Source: Magnetococcales bacterium
Lineage (GTDB): Bacteria > Pseudomonadota > Magnetococcia > Magnetococcales > Magnetaquicoccaceae
Assembly: GCA_015231375.1 (NCBI GenBank)
Contig: JADGBT010000003.1
Location: forward strand, 1 to 64,000
Direction: 5' to 3'
DNA length: 64,000 nt
Shown here one piece after another: positions 27,770 to 35,784 of this stretch. Numbering within the stretch: the first letter of the stretch is position 1; every line of letters begins with the position of its first letter. Both the position numbers and the translations under genes were made by a program. The notes beneath the pieces are model-generated. The model did not search any database, was not told where the DNA came from, and was given only the letters and a program-made list of their open reading frames with translations.

Positions 27770-28635
27770 CCGATCCCCAGATTCACGCCATCGAGGTGCA
27801 ACTGCTGCTGGACGCCTTGCGTCTGCGTCACGGCTACGACTTCAATCAGTACGCCCGCGCCTCGCTGGAACGTCGGCTCCATACCCTCTCCGTCTCCCTG
27901 GGATACCACACCTTGTCGGCGATGATCCCCAGACTGCTCCACGACGCGACCTTCGTGGACGAGGTGATCGCGCATGTCTCGGTGCCGGTCACGGAGATGT
28001 TTCGCGATCCGTCCCTGTATCTGGGATTGCGGGACCGGGTGATTCCCTATCTGGCCACCTATCCCCGCATTCAGCTCTGGCTGCCCGGCTGCGCCACCGG
28101 CGAGGAGGCCTACTCCCTGGCCATCTTGCTGCACGAAGAGGGCCTGCTCAACCAGTCCACCCTGTTTGCCACCGACATCAACGATACCGCCCTGGCCCAG
28201 GCCGAATCCGGCGTCTTCTCCAAGGACAAACTGCGACAATTCACCAGAAATTATCAGTTGTCCGGAGGAAAGGGGGTGCTGGAAGACTATTTCCGCTATC
28301 ATGACCAGTCGGCCACCATTCACGACCGGATCCGGCAGAAAATCGTCTTCGCCCATCACAATCTGGTGTCGGATGGCGACTTCGCGGAAACCCACCTGAT
28401 CTACTGCGCCAATGTCTTGATCTATTTCAACGACGCACTGAGAAACCGGGTACTCGATGTGTTCCGCAAAAGTCTGGTGCGCGGCGGTTTTCTCTGTCTG
28501 GGCCCCCAGGAAAGACTGCTGGGATCCGGAGAAGAGTCCCGCTTCGCCGAACTCGATCCGGGATGCCGGATCTATCGCTCCCATCCACCGCAATCCGATT
28601 CTTCCCCCACCCATGACCAGGATGTGTCGTCATGA
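27766..28635 (+). CDS. cheR: CheR-type protein-glutamate O-methyltransferase
   Basis: The 289-aa SAM-dependent methyltransferase has the CheR N-terminal helical domain (LLLDALRLRHGYDFNQYARASLERR) and a Rossmann C-terminal domain. SAM motif I is LPGCATGEEAYSLAI (from about residue 106), and the late block CANVLIYF is the conserved CR-NVLIYF variant. CheR methylates chemoreceptor glutamates. Here it sits between two hybrid kinases and no receptor, cheB, cheA or cheW is in the window, so its target may be atypical. It is coupled to both flanking genes by ATGA overlaps. The fold call is secure. Confidence 0.9.
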   Translation: MTDPQIHAIEVQLLLDALRLRHGYDFNQYARASLERRLHTLSVSLGYHTLSAMIPRLLHDATFVDEVIAHVSVPVTEMFRDPSLYLGLRDRVIPYLATYPRIQLWLPGCATGEEAYSLAILLHEEGLLNQSTLFATDINDTALAQAESGVFSKDKLRQFTRNYQLSGGKGVLEDYFRYHDQSATIHDRIRQKIVFAHHNLVSDGDFAETHLIYCANVLIYFNDALRNRVLDVFRKSLVRGGFLCLGPQERLLGSGEESRFAELDPGCRIYRSHPPQSDSSPTHDQDVSS

Positions 28636-30269
28636 ATGAACCCTTGCCCAAACTGTTGATCGTGGATGACGTGTTGGCCAATCGCGTGGCCTTGCGCAAA
28701 CTGTTGCGACAGGTGCAGGTCGAAATCCTGGAAGCGTCATCGGGCAATCAGGCTTTGAATCTCTGTCTGGAACACGAATTCGCGCTGATCCTTCTGGATG
28801 TGCAGATGCCGGACATGGATGGCTACGAAGTGGCCACCCTGCTGCGCGGCGAGGAGCGCACCCGCGATTATCCGATCATTTTCGTCACGGCGGCCTACAA
28901 GGATCTCTCCCACCGGGTCCACGCCTACGGGGTGGGGGCGGTGGATTACATCGAAAAACCCATCGACGATTATACGTTGCTGTCCAAAATCCGCATCTTC
29001 TTGGAACTGTACTACCGCCGCACCACCATGTCCCGACTGCTCAACGAGCTGGCCACCAGCAACGCCAAACTGCTCAAGGAGATCATCGAACGGGAAAAGA
29101 TCGAACAGGAACTCCGGGAAGCCAAGGAACGGGCGGAACGGGCCGCCAAGGGCAAAAGCGATTTCCTGGCCGCCATGAGCCATGAAATCCGCACCCCGAT
29201 GAACATCGTGCTGGGCTTGAGCGGCGTGCTGCTGGAAAGCGAACTCAAACCCGAGCAGCGCCACTTCGTGGAAATGATGCACCGTTCCGGAGGCGCGCTG
29301 CTGGCCATCATCAACGACATTCTCGACTACTCGCGCATCGAGTCCGGCCAGTTCACCCTGAACGAGGCCCCCTTCTCACCCGGCACCTTGGTGGAAGAGA
29401 TCTCCCACCTGATGCGCCTGTCCGCCGAACAAAAAGGACTGAAACTCCAGGTCAACGTCACCCCCGCGACCCGGTTGACCATGCTCGGAGACGATGGACG
29501 GGTGCGACAGATTCTGCTCAATCTGTTGGGCAACGCCATCAAGTTCACCAACCAGGGGGAGATTCAGGTGGATCTGGATCTGCATCCCACCCAAAAGGAG
29601 TACCTGTTGTGTACGGTGTCGGACACCGGCATCGGCATCGCGCCGGAGTTCCAGACCCGGATCTTCGAGCAGTTCTCCCAGGCCGACACCGGCATCACCC
29701 GTCGCTACGGCGGCACCGGACTGGGACTGTCCATCTCCCGCAAGCTGTTGAGCATGATGGGCGGAGAACTCTGGCTGGAAAGCCGTCTGCACGAAGGCAG
29801 CCGTTTTCACTTCACCCTGCCCGTGCGCCAGATCGAACCCCAGACCCCCTCCAACGGAATCACGACACTCCCGGCCACCGAAGCACGCCGCCTGAAAATC
29901 CTGCTGGCCGAGGATTGTTCCGAAAACCAGTTTCTATTTCAGCTTTATCTGGAGTCGTCCCACGAGTGTGTGGTCACGGTCAACAACGGTCAGGAGGCCC
30001 TGGAACAGCTCGATCAGGAGCGATTCGATCTGGTGCTGATGGATCTGGAAATGCCAATCATGGATGGTCTGACCGCGACCCGTCTCATCCGGGAGTGGGA
30101 ACGGGAGAAGGGATTGCCCCCCCTCACCATCCTGGCCTTGAGCGCCCACGCCACCCACGACAAGAAACAAGAGAGTCTGGCCGTCGGATGCAATGGCCAC
30201 TTGACCAAGCCGGTGAGCAAACGGGAACTGCTGGAAGCGATCAATCAGACGCCCGTGTCACCCCGATGA
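28632..30269 (+). CDS. Hybrid response regulator/histidine kinase (REC-HisKA-HATPase-REC)
   Basis: The 545-aa soluble protein has no transmembrane segment. A receiver domain (Asp56 in LILLDVQMPDMDG) is followed by a coiled coil, HisKA with His184 (SHEIRTPMN), HATPase (about 280-400, with an N-box NLLGNAIKFTNQGE), and a C-terminal receiver (Asp471 in LVLMDLEMPIMDG). The N-terminal receiver may be phosphorylated by the upstream membrane kinase, which then gates this kinase. Start codon ATG at 28632 overlaps the cheR stop. Together the three genes form one operon. The output partner is not evident here. Confidence 0.92.
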   Translation: MNEPLPKLLIVDDVLANRVALRKLLRQVQVEILEASSGNQALNLCLEHEFALILLDVQMPDMDGYEVATLLRGEERTRDYPIIFVTAAYKDLSHRVHAYGVGAVDYIEKPIDDYTLLSKIRIFLELYYRRTTMSRLLNELATSNAKLLKEIIEREKIEQELREAKERAERAAKGKSDFLAAMSHEIRTPMNIVLGLSGVLLESELKPEQRHFVEMMHRSGGALLAIINDILDYSRIESGQFTLNEAPFSPGTLVEEISHLMRLSAEQKGLKLQVNVTPATRLTMLGDDGRVRQILLNLLGNAIKFTNQGEIQVDLDLHPTQKEYLLCTVSDTGIGIAPEFQTRIFEQFSQADTGITRRYGGTGLGLSISRKLLSMMGGELWLESRLHEGSRFHFTLPVRQIEPQTPSNGITTLPATEARRLKILLAEDCSENQFLFQLYLESSHECVVTVNNGQEALEQLDQERFDLVLMDLEMPIMDGLTATRLIREWEREKGLPPLTILALSAHATHDKKQESLAVGCNGHLTKPVSKRELLEAINQTPVSPR

Positions 30270-30286
30270 AACCACTCCACCGGTCA

Positions 30287-30304
30287 GGCCCGACGCTTCG
30301 GGCC
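30287..30304. terminator. Weak stem-loop between the kinase operon and the CheX-like gene
   Basis: GGCCCGA (30287-30293) pairs with TCGGGCC (30298-30304) around a 4-nt loop. It is the only stem in the 67-bp gap between two convergent genes. There is no run of T on either strand directly after it, so its termination strength is doubtful. Confidence 0.4.
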
Positions 30305-30336
30305 CGACCAGTGGGGGATTTTGAAATGGGAACGGT

Positions 30337-30831
30337 TCAGCGCTTGAACTGTTGCACGTAAAAGAAGAACTCGACAAAGAACAGACCGGCATCGCACTTG
30401 AAATACTGCTTGACGCTATCAAAATTACTTTTATACTGCATTTTGTAATCGGTACCGGTGATCAGGGTGGGGGGGGTGAGGTTGATGTTGCCAAAGCGGG
30501 TGCCCAACCGGGTCTGAACCCCACCGGCGGCGATGTTGGCCAACTCCCCGAAGCCATCCCCGGCCTCGCCGACAATCGAGTCATACGCCTCGCCGGAAAA
30601 CGCCGAGGCCAGTTCGATGGCCGAGTGAAGCGGGGCCGCCAGATGGATGCCACCATTGATCCCGCCGGAAAAATTGATCACCACAGTCACTTCGGAACTC
30701 GGTGGACGGTAGTCGTCATCATCTTTCTTGCTGACCGTGGGGCCGTTTTCAAGCTCCATGACAAGATAGGCGGAAAACATTTCGTGAACCGCGTCCTTGA
30801 TCAAACCGGCAAACTCTGTTTTCAGTGTCAT
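30337..30831 (-). CDS. CheX-like chemotaxis phosphatase-family protein
   Basis: The 164-aa protein carries the CheC/CheX/FliY phosphatase helix GELANIAAGG (Glu96 and Asn99), where Glu and Asn on one helix insert into the receiver active site to remove phosphate. The preceding VVINFSGGINGG is the CheX sheet region. The ATG at 30831 is chosen because the frame above it begins only with a GTG (30888) and reads unlike the family. It is convergent with the kinase operon. Its likely job is to dephosphorylate a receiver, perhaps one of the four in that operon. Not all proteins with this helix have activity. Confidence 0.7.
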   Translation of the reverse strand: MTLKTEFAGLIKDAVHEMFSAYLVMELENGPTVSKKDDDDYRPPSSEVTVVINFSGGINGGIHLAAPLHSAIELASAFSGEAYDSIVGEAGDGFGELANIAAGGVQTRLGTRFGNINLTPPTLITGTDYKMQYKSNFDSVKQYFKCDAGLFFVEFFFYVQQFKR

Positions 30832-30988
30832 CGGTTCATATGCCCCCAGATGGATGGATGAAAAAAATAGAGAATCCGACGCACCCACGCCTCAGGAAAT
30901 TTCTCTCAACCTGACTCTAACTTTCAATAATTAAAAAAGTTGTCAGTCATGCCTGGAGTGTATCAGAGCCTCCGGCAAAGAGCAACGC

Positions 30989-32077
30989 TCAAAGCACCCC
31001 GCACTCCACGAACAAGGCGTGATATTGAGCGGCGATCCGCTCCCAGTCCAACCCCTGGACGGTTTCCAGCCCTCCGGTGCGCAGCCGCTCCCGCAACGCC
31101 GGATCGCGCATCAACGCCACCACCTGTTCGGCCATGCGGGCCGCATCCCCCACGTCGGACAAGAACCCGTTCTGGCCATCCAGGATCCAATCCGCCGGCA
31201 TGCCCATGCGGCTGGAAACCACCGGCACGCCACACGCCCAGCTCTCCATCAACGCCTTGGGGCCTCCTTCGGCCCGGGAGGTGATCGCGTACAGATCCAA
31301 CGCCTGATAATAAGAGACGATCTGCCGATAATCCTCCAAAAAACGATGACGATACGCAATGCCCAACCGCTCCAGCCCGGCCTTGACATACCCTCTGGCC
31401 GGACCGGTCAGCAGCACCATCAAACCCGGATGCACCCCGCGAATCCGCTCCAGGAGTTCCAGAAACAGATCCGGCCCCTTGACCGGTTTCGGTTCCAGCC
31501 CATCCCCCCACCCTGTCCCATCCTTTTGAAAGGAACCGATGCAAAACGCCTCCGGGGGAATGCCCAACTCCGCCCGCAGGGCCGCCCGTCGCGCCGCATC
31601 CGCAGGCCGGAACCGCTCCAGATCCACCCCCAAAGGGATCAACTCGATCTTGTCACCGGCCACGCCTTGTTCCATCAGCACCCGACGGGAGACCGTACAC
31701 GACACGATCACCTTGCGCACCCGCTCCAACGCGTCGGGCAACTGGGCGAACATCGACTCCAGCCTCGGGTCTCCGGAGCCGGATTCGCCATGAAACCAGA
31801 TGAGAAACAAAGCGTTGGAGCGATGCAACCGCTCCCGTGGACCAAAAAAGAACGCGCCCCGATTGCCGAATACCACCACCTGATGCCGCAACGACCACGG
31901 CGCGGTGATGATCGGCACCCGCTCTCCAAGTCGCTTTTCCAGCCCCCCGGCAATGTAGTGGGCATCCCACTTGTACGACCAGTTGGCCGCGTCGGTGACA
32001 TAATGGACCCGACGCCGCCAACGCCCGCGCACCTCCTGCTCCAGGGTCGTGAACCACGAACGCGGATCCATGCTCAT
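30989..32077 (-). CDS. Glycosyltransferase family 4 (GT-B) protein
   Basis: The 362-aa retaining glycosyltransferase transfers a sugar from a nucleotide donor. Donor-binding marks are VDLERFRP in the middle and the E-x7-E-like EGGPKALMESWACGVPVV near the C-terminus. The N-terminal half is less typical, beginning with a basic region (RGRWRRRVHYV). No signal or membrane segment is seen. It is divergent from a polysaccharide deacetylase, a pairing common in loci for surface polysaccharide or lipid-linked sugars. The product sugar is unknown. Confidence 0.85.
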   Translation of the reverse strand: MSMDPRSWFTTLEQEVRGRWRRRVHYVTDAANWSYKWDAHYIAGGLEKRLGERVPIITAPWSLRHQVVVFGNRGAFFFGPRERLHRSNALFLIWFHGESGSGDPRLESMFAQLPDALERVRKVIVSCTVSRRVLMEQGVAGDKIELIPLGVDLERFRPADAARRAALRAELGIPPEAFCIGSFQKDGTGWGDGLEPKPVKGPDLFLELLERIRGVHPGLMVLLTGPARGYVKAGLERLGIAYRHRFLEDYRQIVSYYQALDLYAITSRAEGGPKALMESWACGVPVVSSRMGMPADWILDGQNGFLSDVGDAARMAEQVVALMRDPALRERLRTGGLETVQGLDWERIAAQYHALFVECGVL

Positions 32078-32115
32078 GGCTGCCGCCCCCGGAGGCCGAT
32101 GGCGCTGGCCGGATC

Positions 32116-32144
32116 TTGTTTCATTTCCTTGCCCTCTGTTATCC
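32116..32144 (+). promoter_or_regulatory. Possible promoter of the deacetylase gene
   Basis: TTGTTT (32116-32121) and TTATCC (32139-32144) are 17 bp apart, about 60 bp upstream of the ATG at 32203, in the divergent gap with the glycosyltransferase gene. Both boxes are poor matches, so this is tentative. Confidence 0.25.
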
Positions 32145-32202
32145 TGCCCCGACCAGATACACTCGCCACGGGGTGCCAGTCGGCGCCGACATCGGAAATC
32201 CC

Positions 32203-34470
32203 ATGATCCATCTCCTCTACTCCGCCGATTACGAACTCTATCTGGGCCGCCTCTGCCAGCCGGAACACGCGGTGCTGATCGAACCGACCACCCACCTGCT
32301 CACCACCTGCGAACGGCTCGCCATTCCCCTCACGCTGTTTGCCGACGTGGCCTGTCTGTGGCGCTATCGGGAGTGGCAACGTCCGGACTTTCCCGATCAG
32401 GCCGAAGCCCAACTGGCGGAAGCGATCCAGCGGGGTCACGATGTCCAGACCCATCTCCACCCGCATTGGACCCAAACCCGCCTGGAGGACCAGCGCTTCG
32501 TCTTCCAGCCCGAACACTATCTGCCCGGCACCTTCTCCCCGGATCCTCAAGAACGCCGCCACCTGACCCGCTCCTGGCTGCAACGGGCCTCGACCTACCT
32601 GACCACCCTGCTCTCCCCCCAGGTTCCCCCCCAGGCCCCAGCCTATCGCTGTCTGGCCTTCCGGGCCGGAGGCTACGGGCTGCAACCCGACGCGACCATG
32701 CTCCTCCAGGTGCTGCACGAAACCGGATACCGCATCGATTCCAGCATCATTCCCGGCGCCCGCATCGCCTCGTCGGTGCAACAGGTGGATTTTTCCAACG
32801 TGCCCACAGCGGGCAACTACTGGATCAGCCACACCTCCGGCCTGACCACGCCCGCCCCGTGGGGATCGGGTCTGTTTGAAATCCCCATCGGCGCCCACCG
32901 CCTCACCCGACCGCAACGGCTGCGGGTGCGCGCACCCCAGGCGCTGCGTCAGGCTGTCGCCATGCTCACCGGCCAGACCCCTCCCCCTCCCCGGGGCGAA
33001 GCCTGCAACGCCCCGCCGCCCCTGTCCACCCCCATCAGCCGGATGAAACAGGCCTACTGGCGCGCCACGGCCATTCTGGCCAACGACTTCCAACGCCTGG
33101 AACTGGGAACCGACCTCCAGGCCCTGCTGACCTGTTTCAACGGTCATGTGGCCACAGCCCGACGCCACAACCCGACCGCTCCACTGTTCGTCTCCTTGAA
33201 CATCCACCCCAAGGGGATTCATCCGGCCCATCTGAAAACCCTGGAACGCTTTCATCAAACACTGCTCGCACGCCATCCGGGCCAAATCCGCGCCATCACC
33301 TTTCAACAGGCCTGGGCCATGCTCCAGCACACCACCGGTTCCCCCCCGGCGCCTCACACCCCCTCACAAGGCGGCGCCAGCCCGACGCATCAACTCCGAA
33401 CGCTGCTTGCGAACCATGTGACTTTGCAACTTCTCCCGATGCAGCGGCGACATGTGTTCAAAATAACTGGCCACCCGACGCTTGCCTTGATCATCCGGTT
33501 CCTGGACCACCACCACCCGGCCATAGGCCCAGATCGGCTCCAACCCATCCCCGTTCGGATCCACGCCCAACCGCACCTCCACCAGATCCCCCCGATAAAC
33601 CCGATCCTTCCAGGTTTTCCAGGCCACGCCCGTGGCGCTCAGATTGACCGTGAACACCGCATCCCCTTCGGCGGTCAGTTGTTTGGGCAAATCCTGGGTG
33701 GAAAGATCCATCAGCGCCAGCACCTCCCGGAAGGCTTCGATCCGGTCCGCCAACTCTGCGGAAACCCCCCGCAACTCCCGGAGCAACTTGCCCATCTGAC
33801 GGGCGATCTCGGTCAGGCCCTCGTCCACCTTGTTTCTGGACAAGGGGGGAGCGCCGGGTTCGGCATGGTCACGCGCGATCTGAAGATCCACCTGCTCCTT
33901 GATGAGCGACACCACCTGGGCCGCAGTCATCGAGCCGGGAGGACGCTTGGTCAGATCCTTGACCAGACCAAAAAACAGCATCAAGACACTTTGAAAATAC
34001 TCCTCTTCGTTCTCCGCGTTGGCCTGACGGAAACGTCGATCCAGAAACTCGCGAAACCATACCACAGGCCGACGCGCCTTGACGTTGAGCTGACGCAACA
34101 ACTTCAATTGCACATCCACCTCGGCCAGAAGCCGTTTCTGGCGCACCACCCGCTCACGCGGGGGAAACTCCCGATGCCCCTCGAAATAGGCCACGGCCTG
34201 ATCGAAGGTCTTCTGGGAGACCACTTTCCAGGTGAGGGGCAGATTATCGTTGATGCGAAAATCCTGACGCTTGGAACCGGCCTGTTGTGTCGGTACCGCC
34301 ACCGACGGGGCAGGAGTCGCCCTGGGCAAGGTCGAGTGAAACGGGGGAGGATGGGCAGGAGGAGTCACATGGGCGGCCACCACCCTCGGGTCGGCGTCCA
34401 GCATGGCCCTGCCCGCAGCCAGGGTCTGTTCGAGCCGACTCTTGCGATCCTCCACCACTGGCCGGGATGA
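32203..34470 (+). CDS. Polysaccharide deacetylase-like protein (frame runs on past the domain)
   Basis: The first 380 or so codons encode a NodB-like carbohydrate esterase 4 domain. HDVQTHLHPHW holds the metal-binding His pair, and FRAGGYGLQP and the SLNIHPKG region follow. The ATG at 32203 has GGAAA upstream. The domain ends near 33330, but the frame has no stop until 34470. The extra 370 codons lie antisense to the PilZ gene and look like a shadow (His- and Pro-rich, no domain). A one-base loss in the C7 run at 33341-33347 would end the protein at 33421. The gene is therefore either a natural overlap or a frameshift or sequencing error. Confidence 0.6.
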   Translation: MIHLLYSADYELYLGRLCQPEHAVLIEPTTHLLTTCERLAIPLTLFADVACLWRYREWQRPDFPDQAEAQLAEAIQRGHDVQTHLHPHWTQTRLEDQRFVFQPEHYLPGTFSPDPQERRHLTRSWLQRASTYLTTLLSPQVPPQAPAYRCLAFRAGGYGLQPDATMLLQVLHETGYRIDSSIIPGARIASSVQQVDFSNVPTAGNYWISHTSGLTTPAPWGSGLFEIPIGAHRLTRPQRLRVRAPQALRQAVAMLTGQTPPPPRGEACNAPPPLSTPISRMKQAYWRATAILANDFQRLELGTDLQALLTCFNGHVATARRHNPTAPLFVSLNIHPKGIHPAHLKTLERFHQTLLARHPGQIRAITFQQAWAMLQHTTGSPPAPHTPSQGGASPTHQLRTLLANHVTLQLLPMQRRHVFKITGHPTLALIIRFLDHHHPAIGPDRLQPIPVRIHAQPHLHQIPPINPILPGFPGHARGAQIDREHRIPFGGQLFGQILGGKIHQRQHLPEGFDPVRQLCGNPPQLPEQLAHLTGDLGQALVHLVSGQGGSAGFGMVTRDLKIHLLLDERHHLGRSHRAGRTLGQILDQTKKQHQDTLKILLFVLRVGLTETSIQKLAKPYHRPTRLDVELTQQLQLHIHLGQKPFLAHHPLTRGKLPMPLEIGHGLIEGLLGDHFPGEGQIIVDAKILTLGTGLLCRYRHRRGRSRPGQGRVKRGRMGRRSHMGGHHPRVGVQHGPARSQGLFEPTLAILHHWPG

Positions 34471-35139
34471 TTCGACCGGTCGGGAGGCGGATTCGTCCAT
34501 CGAGCGGGCCGGAGGTCGACGTTCGGAAAGATCGGGATCCGGAGGGGTCCGGACCAAAGGCGGCATGATCAGCCCCGGGGCCTCTGCGTCGCCAGGAGGA
34601 GGCGGCGCCACCGCGTCGGAATCTTCCAAAGTTGCGAAGCTGCACTCCACCCGCAAGCCAGAACCGCTCCACTCCCGCCGCACCCGCCGCACCCGGCAAT
34701 AGGCGTGTACCGGCACCGGCTGCTCGGGAAACAGGGAAAAACGCAACTCGATGCAATCCCCCACCCCCACATCCCCTTCCGACACCCAGAAGGTCAATCC
34801 CTCTCCGGATTCATGCCATTGCAGGGGGTGGGGTTGAAAGGTGTCCTGACCGGAATAGGCCCGCTCCACCAGCCGGTTGAGCTTGGCGTTGAAGGTCTCC
34901 AACGCCACCAGACGCCACTTGCGGGCAATCGACCCGAAAAATCCCTCATCGGCATCCCGCGACTGCTCCGCGTCCAGCAGGGTGCGGATTTCAAGGCCCA
35001 GACCCGGTTGCAGGACCGGAGGCACCTGTTTGCCCCGACGGGCCCGCACCACGGCCTCGAATTCCACGGCATTGATCTTCCGCCACCACAATGGAACCTC
35101 GACCACACTGGAGCCCATTGCCGCCGCATTTCCGATCAT
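33364..35139 (-). CDS. PilZ-domain protein with two receptor-like parts, 591 aa
   Basis: A long c-di-GMP-linked protein. Its N-terminal part (1-180) has a PilZ-like region without the motif, followed by a Pro-rich linker (about 185-280). A second part starts with RQDFRINDNLPLTW, which gives the RxxxR motif, passes through an alpha-helical stretch, and ends with VNLSATGVAW, the N-x-S-x-x-G motif of PilZ. The start ATG at 35139 follows a strong GGGGAGAG. It lies 32 bp after the smaller PilZ gene, with which it shares the layout DNLPLTW...YFEGHREFPP. It probably senses c-di-GMP and acts on the adjacent stator genes. A ligand has not been shown. Confidence 0.8.
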   Translation of the reverse strand: MIGNAAAMGSSVVEVPLWWRKINAVEFEAVVRARRGKQVPPVLQPGLGLEIRTLLDAEQSRDADEGFFGSIARKWRLVALETFNAKLNRLVERAYSGQDTFQPHPLQWHESGEGLTFWVSEGDVGVGDCIELRFSLFPEQPVPVHAYCRVRRVRREWSGSGLRVECSFATLEDSDAVAPPPPGDAEAPGLIMPPLVRTPPDPDLSERRPPARSMDESASRPVESSRPVVEDRKSRLEQTLAAGRAMLDADPRVVAAHVTPPAHPPPFHSTLPRATPAPSVAVPTQQAGSKRQDFRINDNLPLTWKVVSQKTFDQAVAYFEGHREFPPRERVVRQKRLLAEVDVQLKLLRQLNVKARRPVVWFREFLDRRFRQANAENEEEYFQSVLMLFFGLVKDLTKRPPGSMTAAQVVSLIKEQVDLQIARDHAEPGAPPLSRNKVDEGLTEIARQMGKLLRELRGVSAELADRIEAFREVLALMDLSTQDLPKQLTAEGDAVFTVNLSATGVAWKTWKDRVYRGDLVEVRLGVDPNGDGLEPIWAYGRVVVVQEPDDQGKRRVASYFEHMSPLHREKLQSHMVRKQRSELMRRAGAAL

Positions 35140-35170
35140 GCCACTCTCCCCAGTTTCGATTCCGACCGGT

Positions 35171-35764
35171 CTAATAACCGCTCTTGGCCCGCAACAGTTC
35201 GGACTGACGCCAGAAAATATATTGGATCAACCGTTCCCGGTCCGGGTCCAGAATCGGTTCAAAACGACAGGCCACACGGGTCAAGCCATCCTGGGCGTTG
35301 TCGGAAATCATCATCACCCGACCAAAACACTCGATCACGGTCAACGCCTCCACCGAAAGCGCCAACCGGATTTCCAGGATCTCCCCCTTGGACAGCCCCG
35401 GATCCTTTTCCAGAAACGAAACCCCGCCCCCGCTCAAATTGACCGGAGTGATGACCATGGGACGATCCGCCTCGCCGGGATGAAACAGCCGCAACAGCAC
35501 ATTGAGCTTTTGATCCAAACGACTGAGCACGCGCGCCAGCAGCGGATCACTCTGTTCCATTTTGCGCAGGGAGTCGGTGATGTCCAAAGCGGTGATCACC
35601 TGATGCACATCGTTGCCCTTTTGCGGAAAGACCCGATGTTTCTCGAAATAGGTCATGATCTCCCGGAACCGGGACTCCTCGATCCGCCGCCAGGCCAAAG
35701 GAAGGGAATCATCCACCCGGACGAATTGACGCTGCTGTCCCGAAACGACGTTGGCTTCAGACAT
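35171..35764 (-). CDS. PilZ-domain protein, 197 aa
   Basis: A small c-di-GMP receptor with both binding motifs: RQFVR (Arg12, Arg16) and NLSGGG (Asn109-Ser111-Gly114). The segment between them (IEESRFREIMTYFEKHRVFP) is shared with the longer neighbour and is not part of the usual PilZ core, so these two genes form a paralogous family of their own. It sits 20 bp after the MotB-like gene. YcgR-type PilZ proteins slow flagellar motors by binding MotA or the rotor, so a similar role is likely but unproven. Confidence 0.85.
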   Translation of the reverse strand: MSEANVVSGQQRQFVRVDDSLPLAWRRIEESRFREIMTYFEKHRVFPQKGNDVHQVITALDITDSLRKMEQSDPLLARVLSRLDQKLNVLLRLFHPGEADRPMVITPVNLSGGGVSFLEKDPGLSKGEILEIRLALSVEALTVIECFGRVMMISDNAQDGLTRVACRFEPILDPDRERLIQYIFWRQSELLRAKSGY

Positions 35765-35784
35765 GATGAATCGACGAGACCTCC

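Noticed and set aside
30889-30988. A promoter for the CheX-like gene in the AT-rich stretch
   Set aside because: CTGACA is present but no acceptable -10 box lies at 16-18 bp.
32074-33357. A 427-codon - strand frame opposite the deacetylase
   Set aside because: It is Gly/His-rich with no domain, and the + strand has the metal-binding motif.
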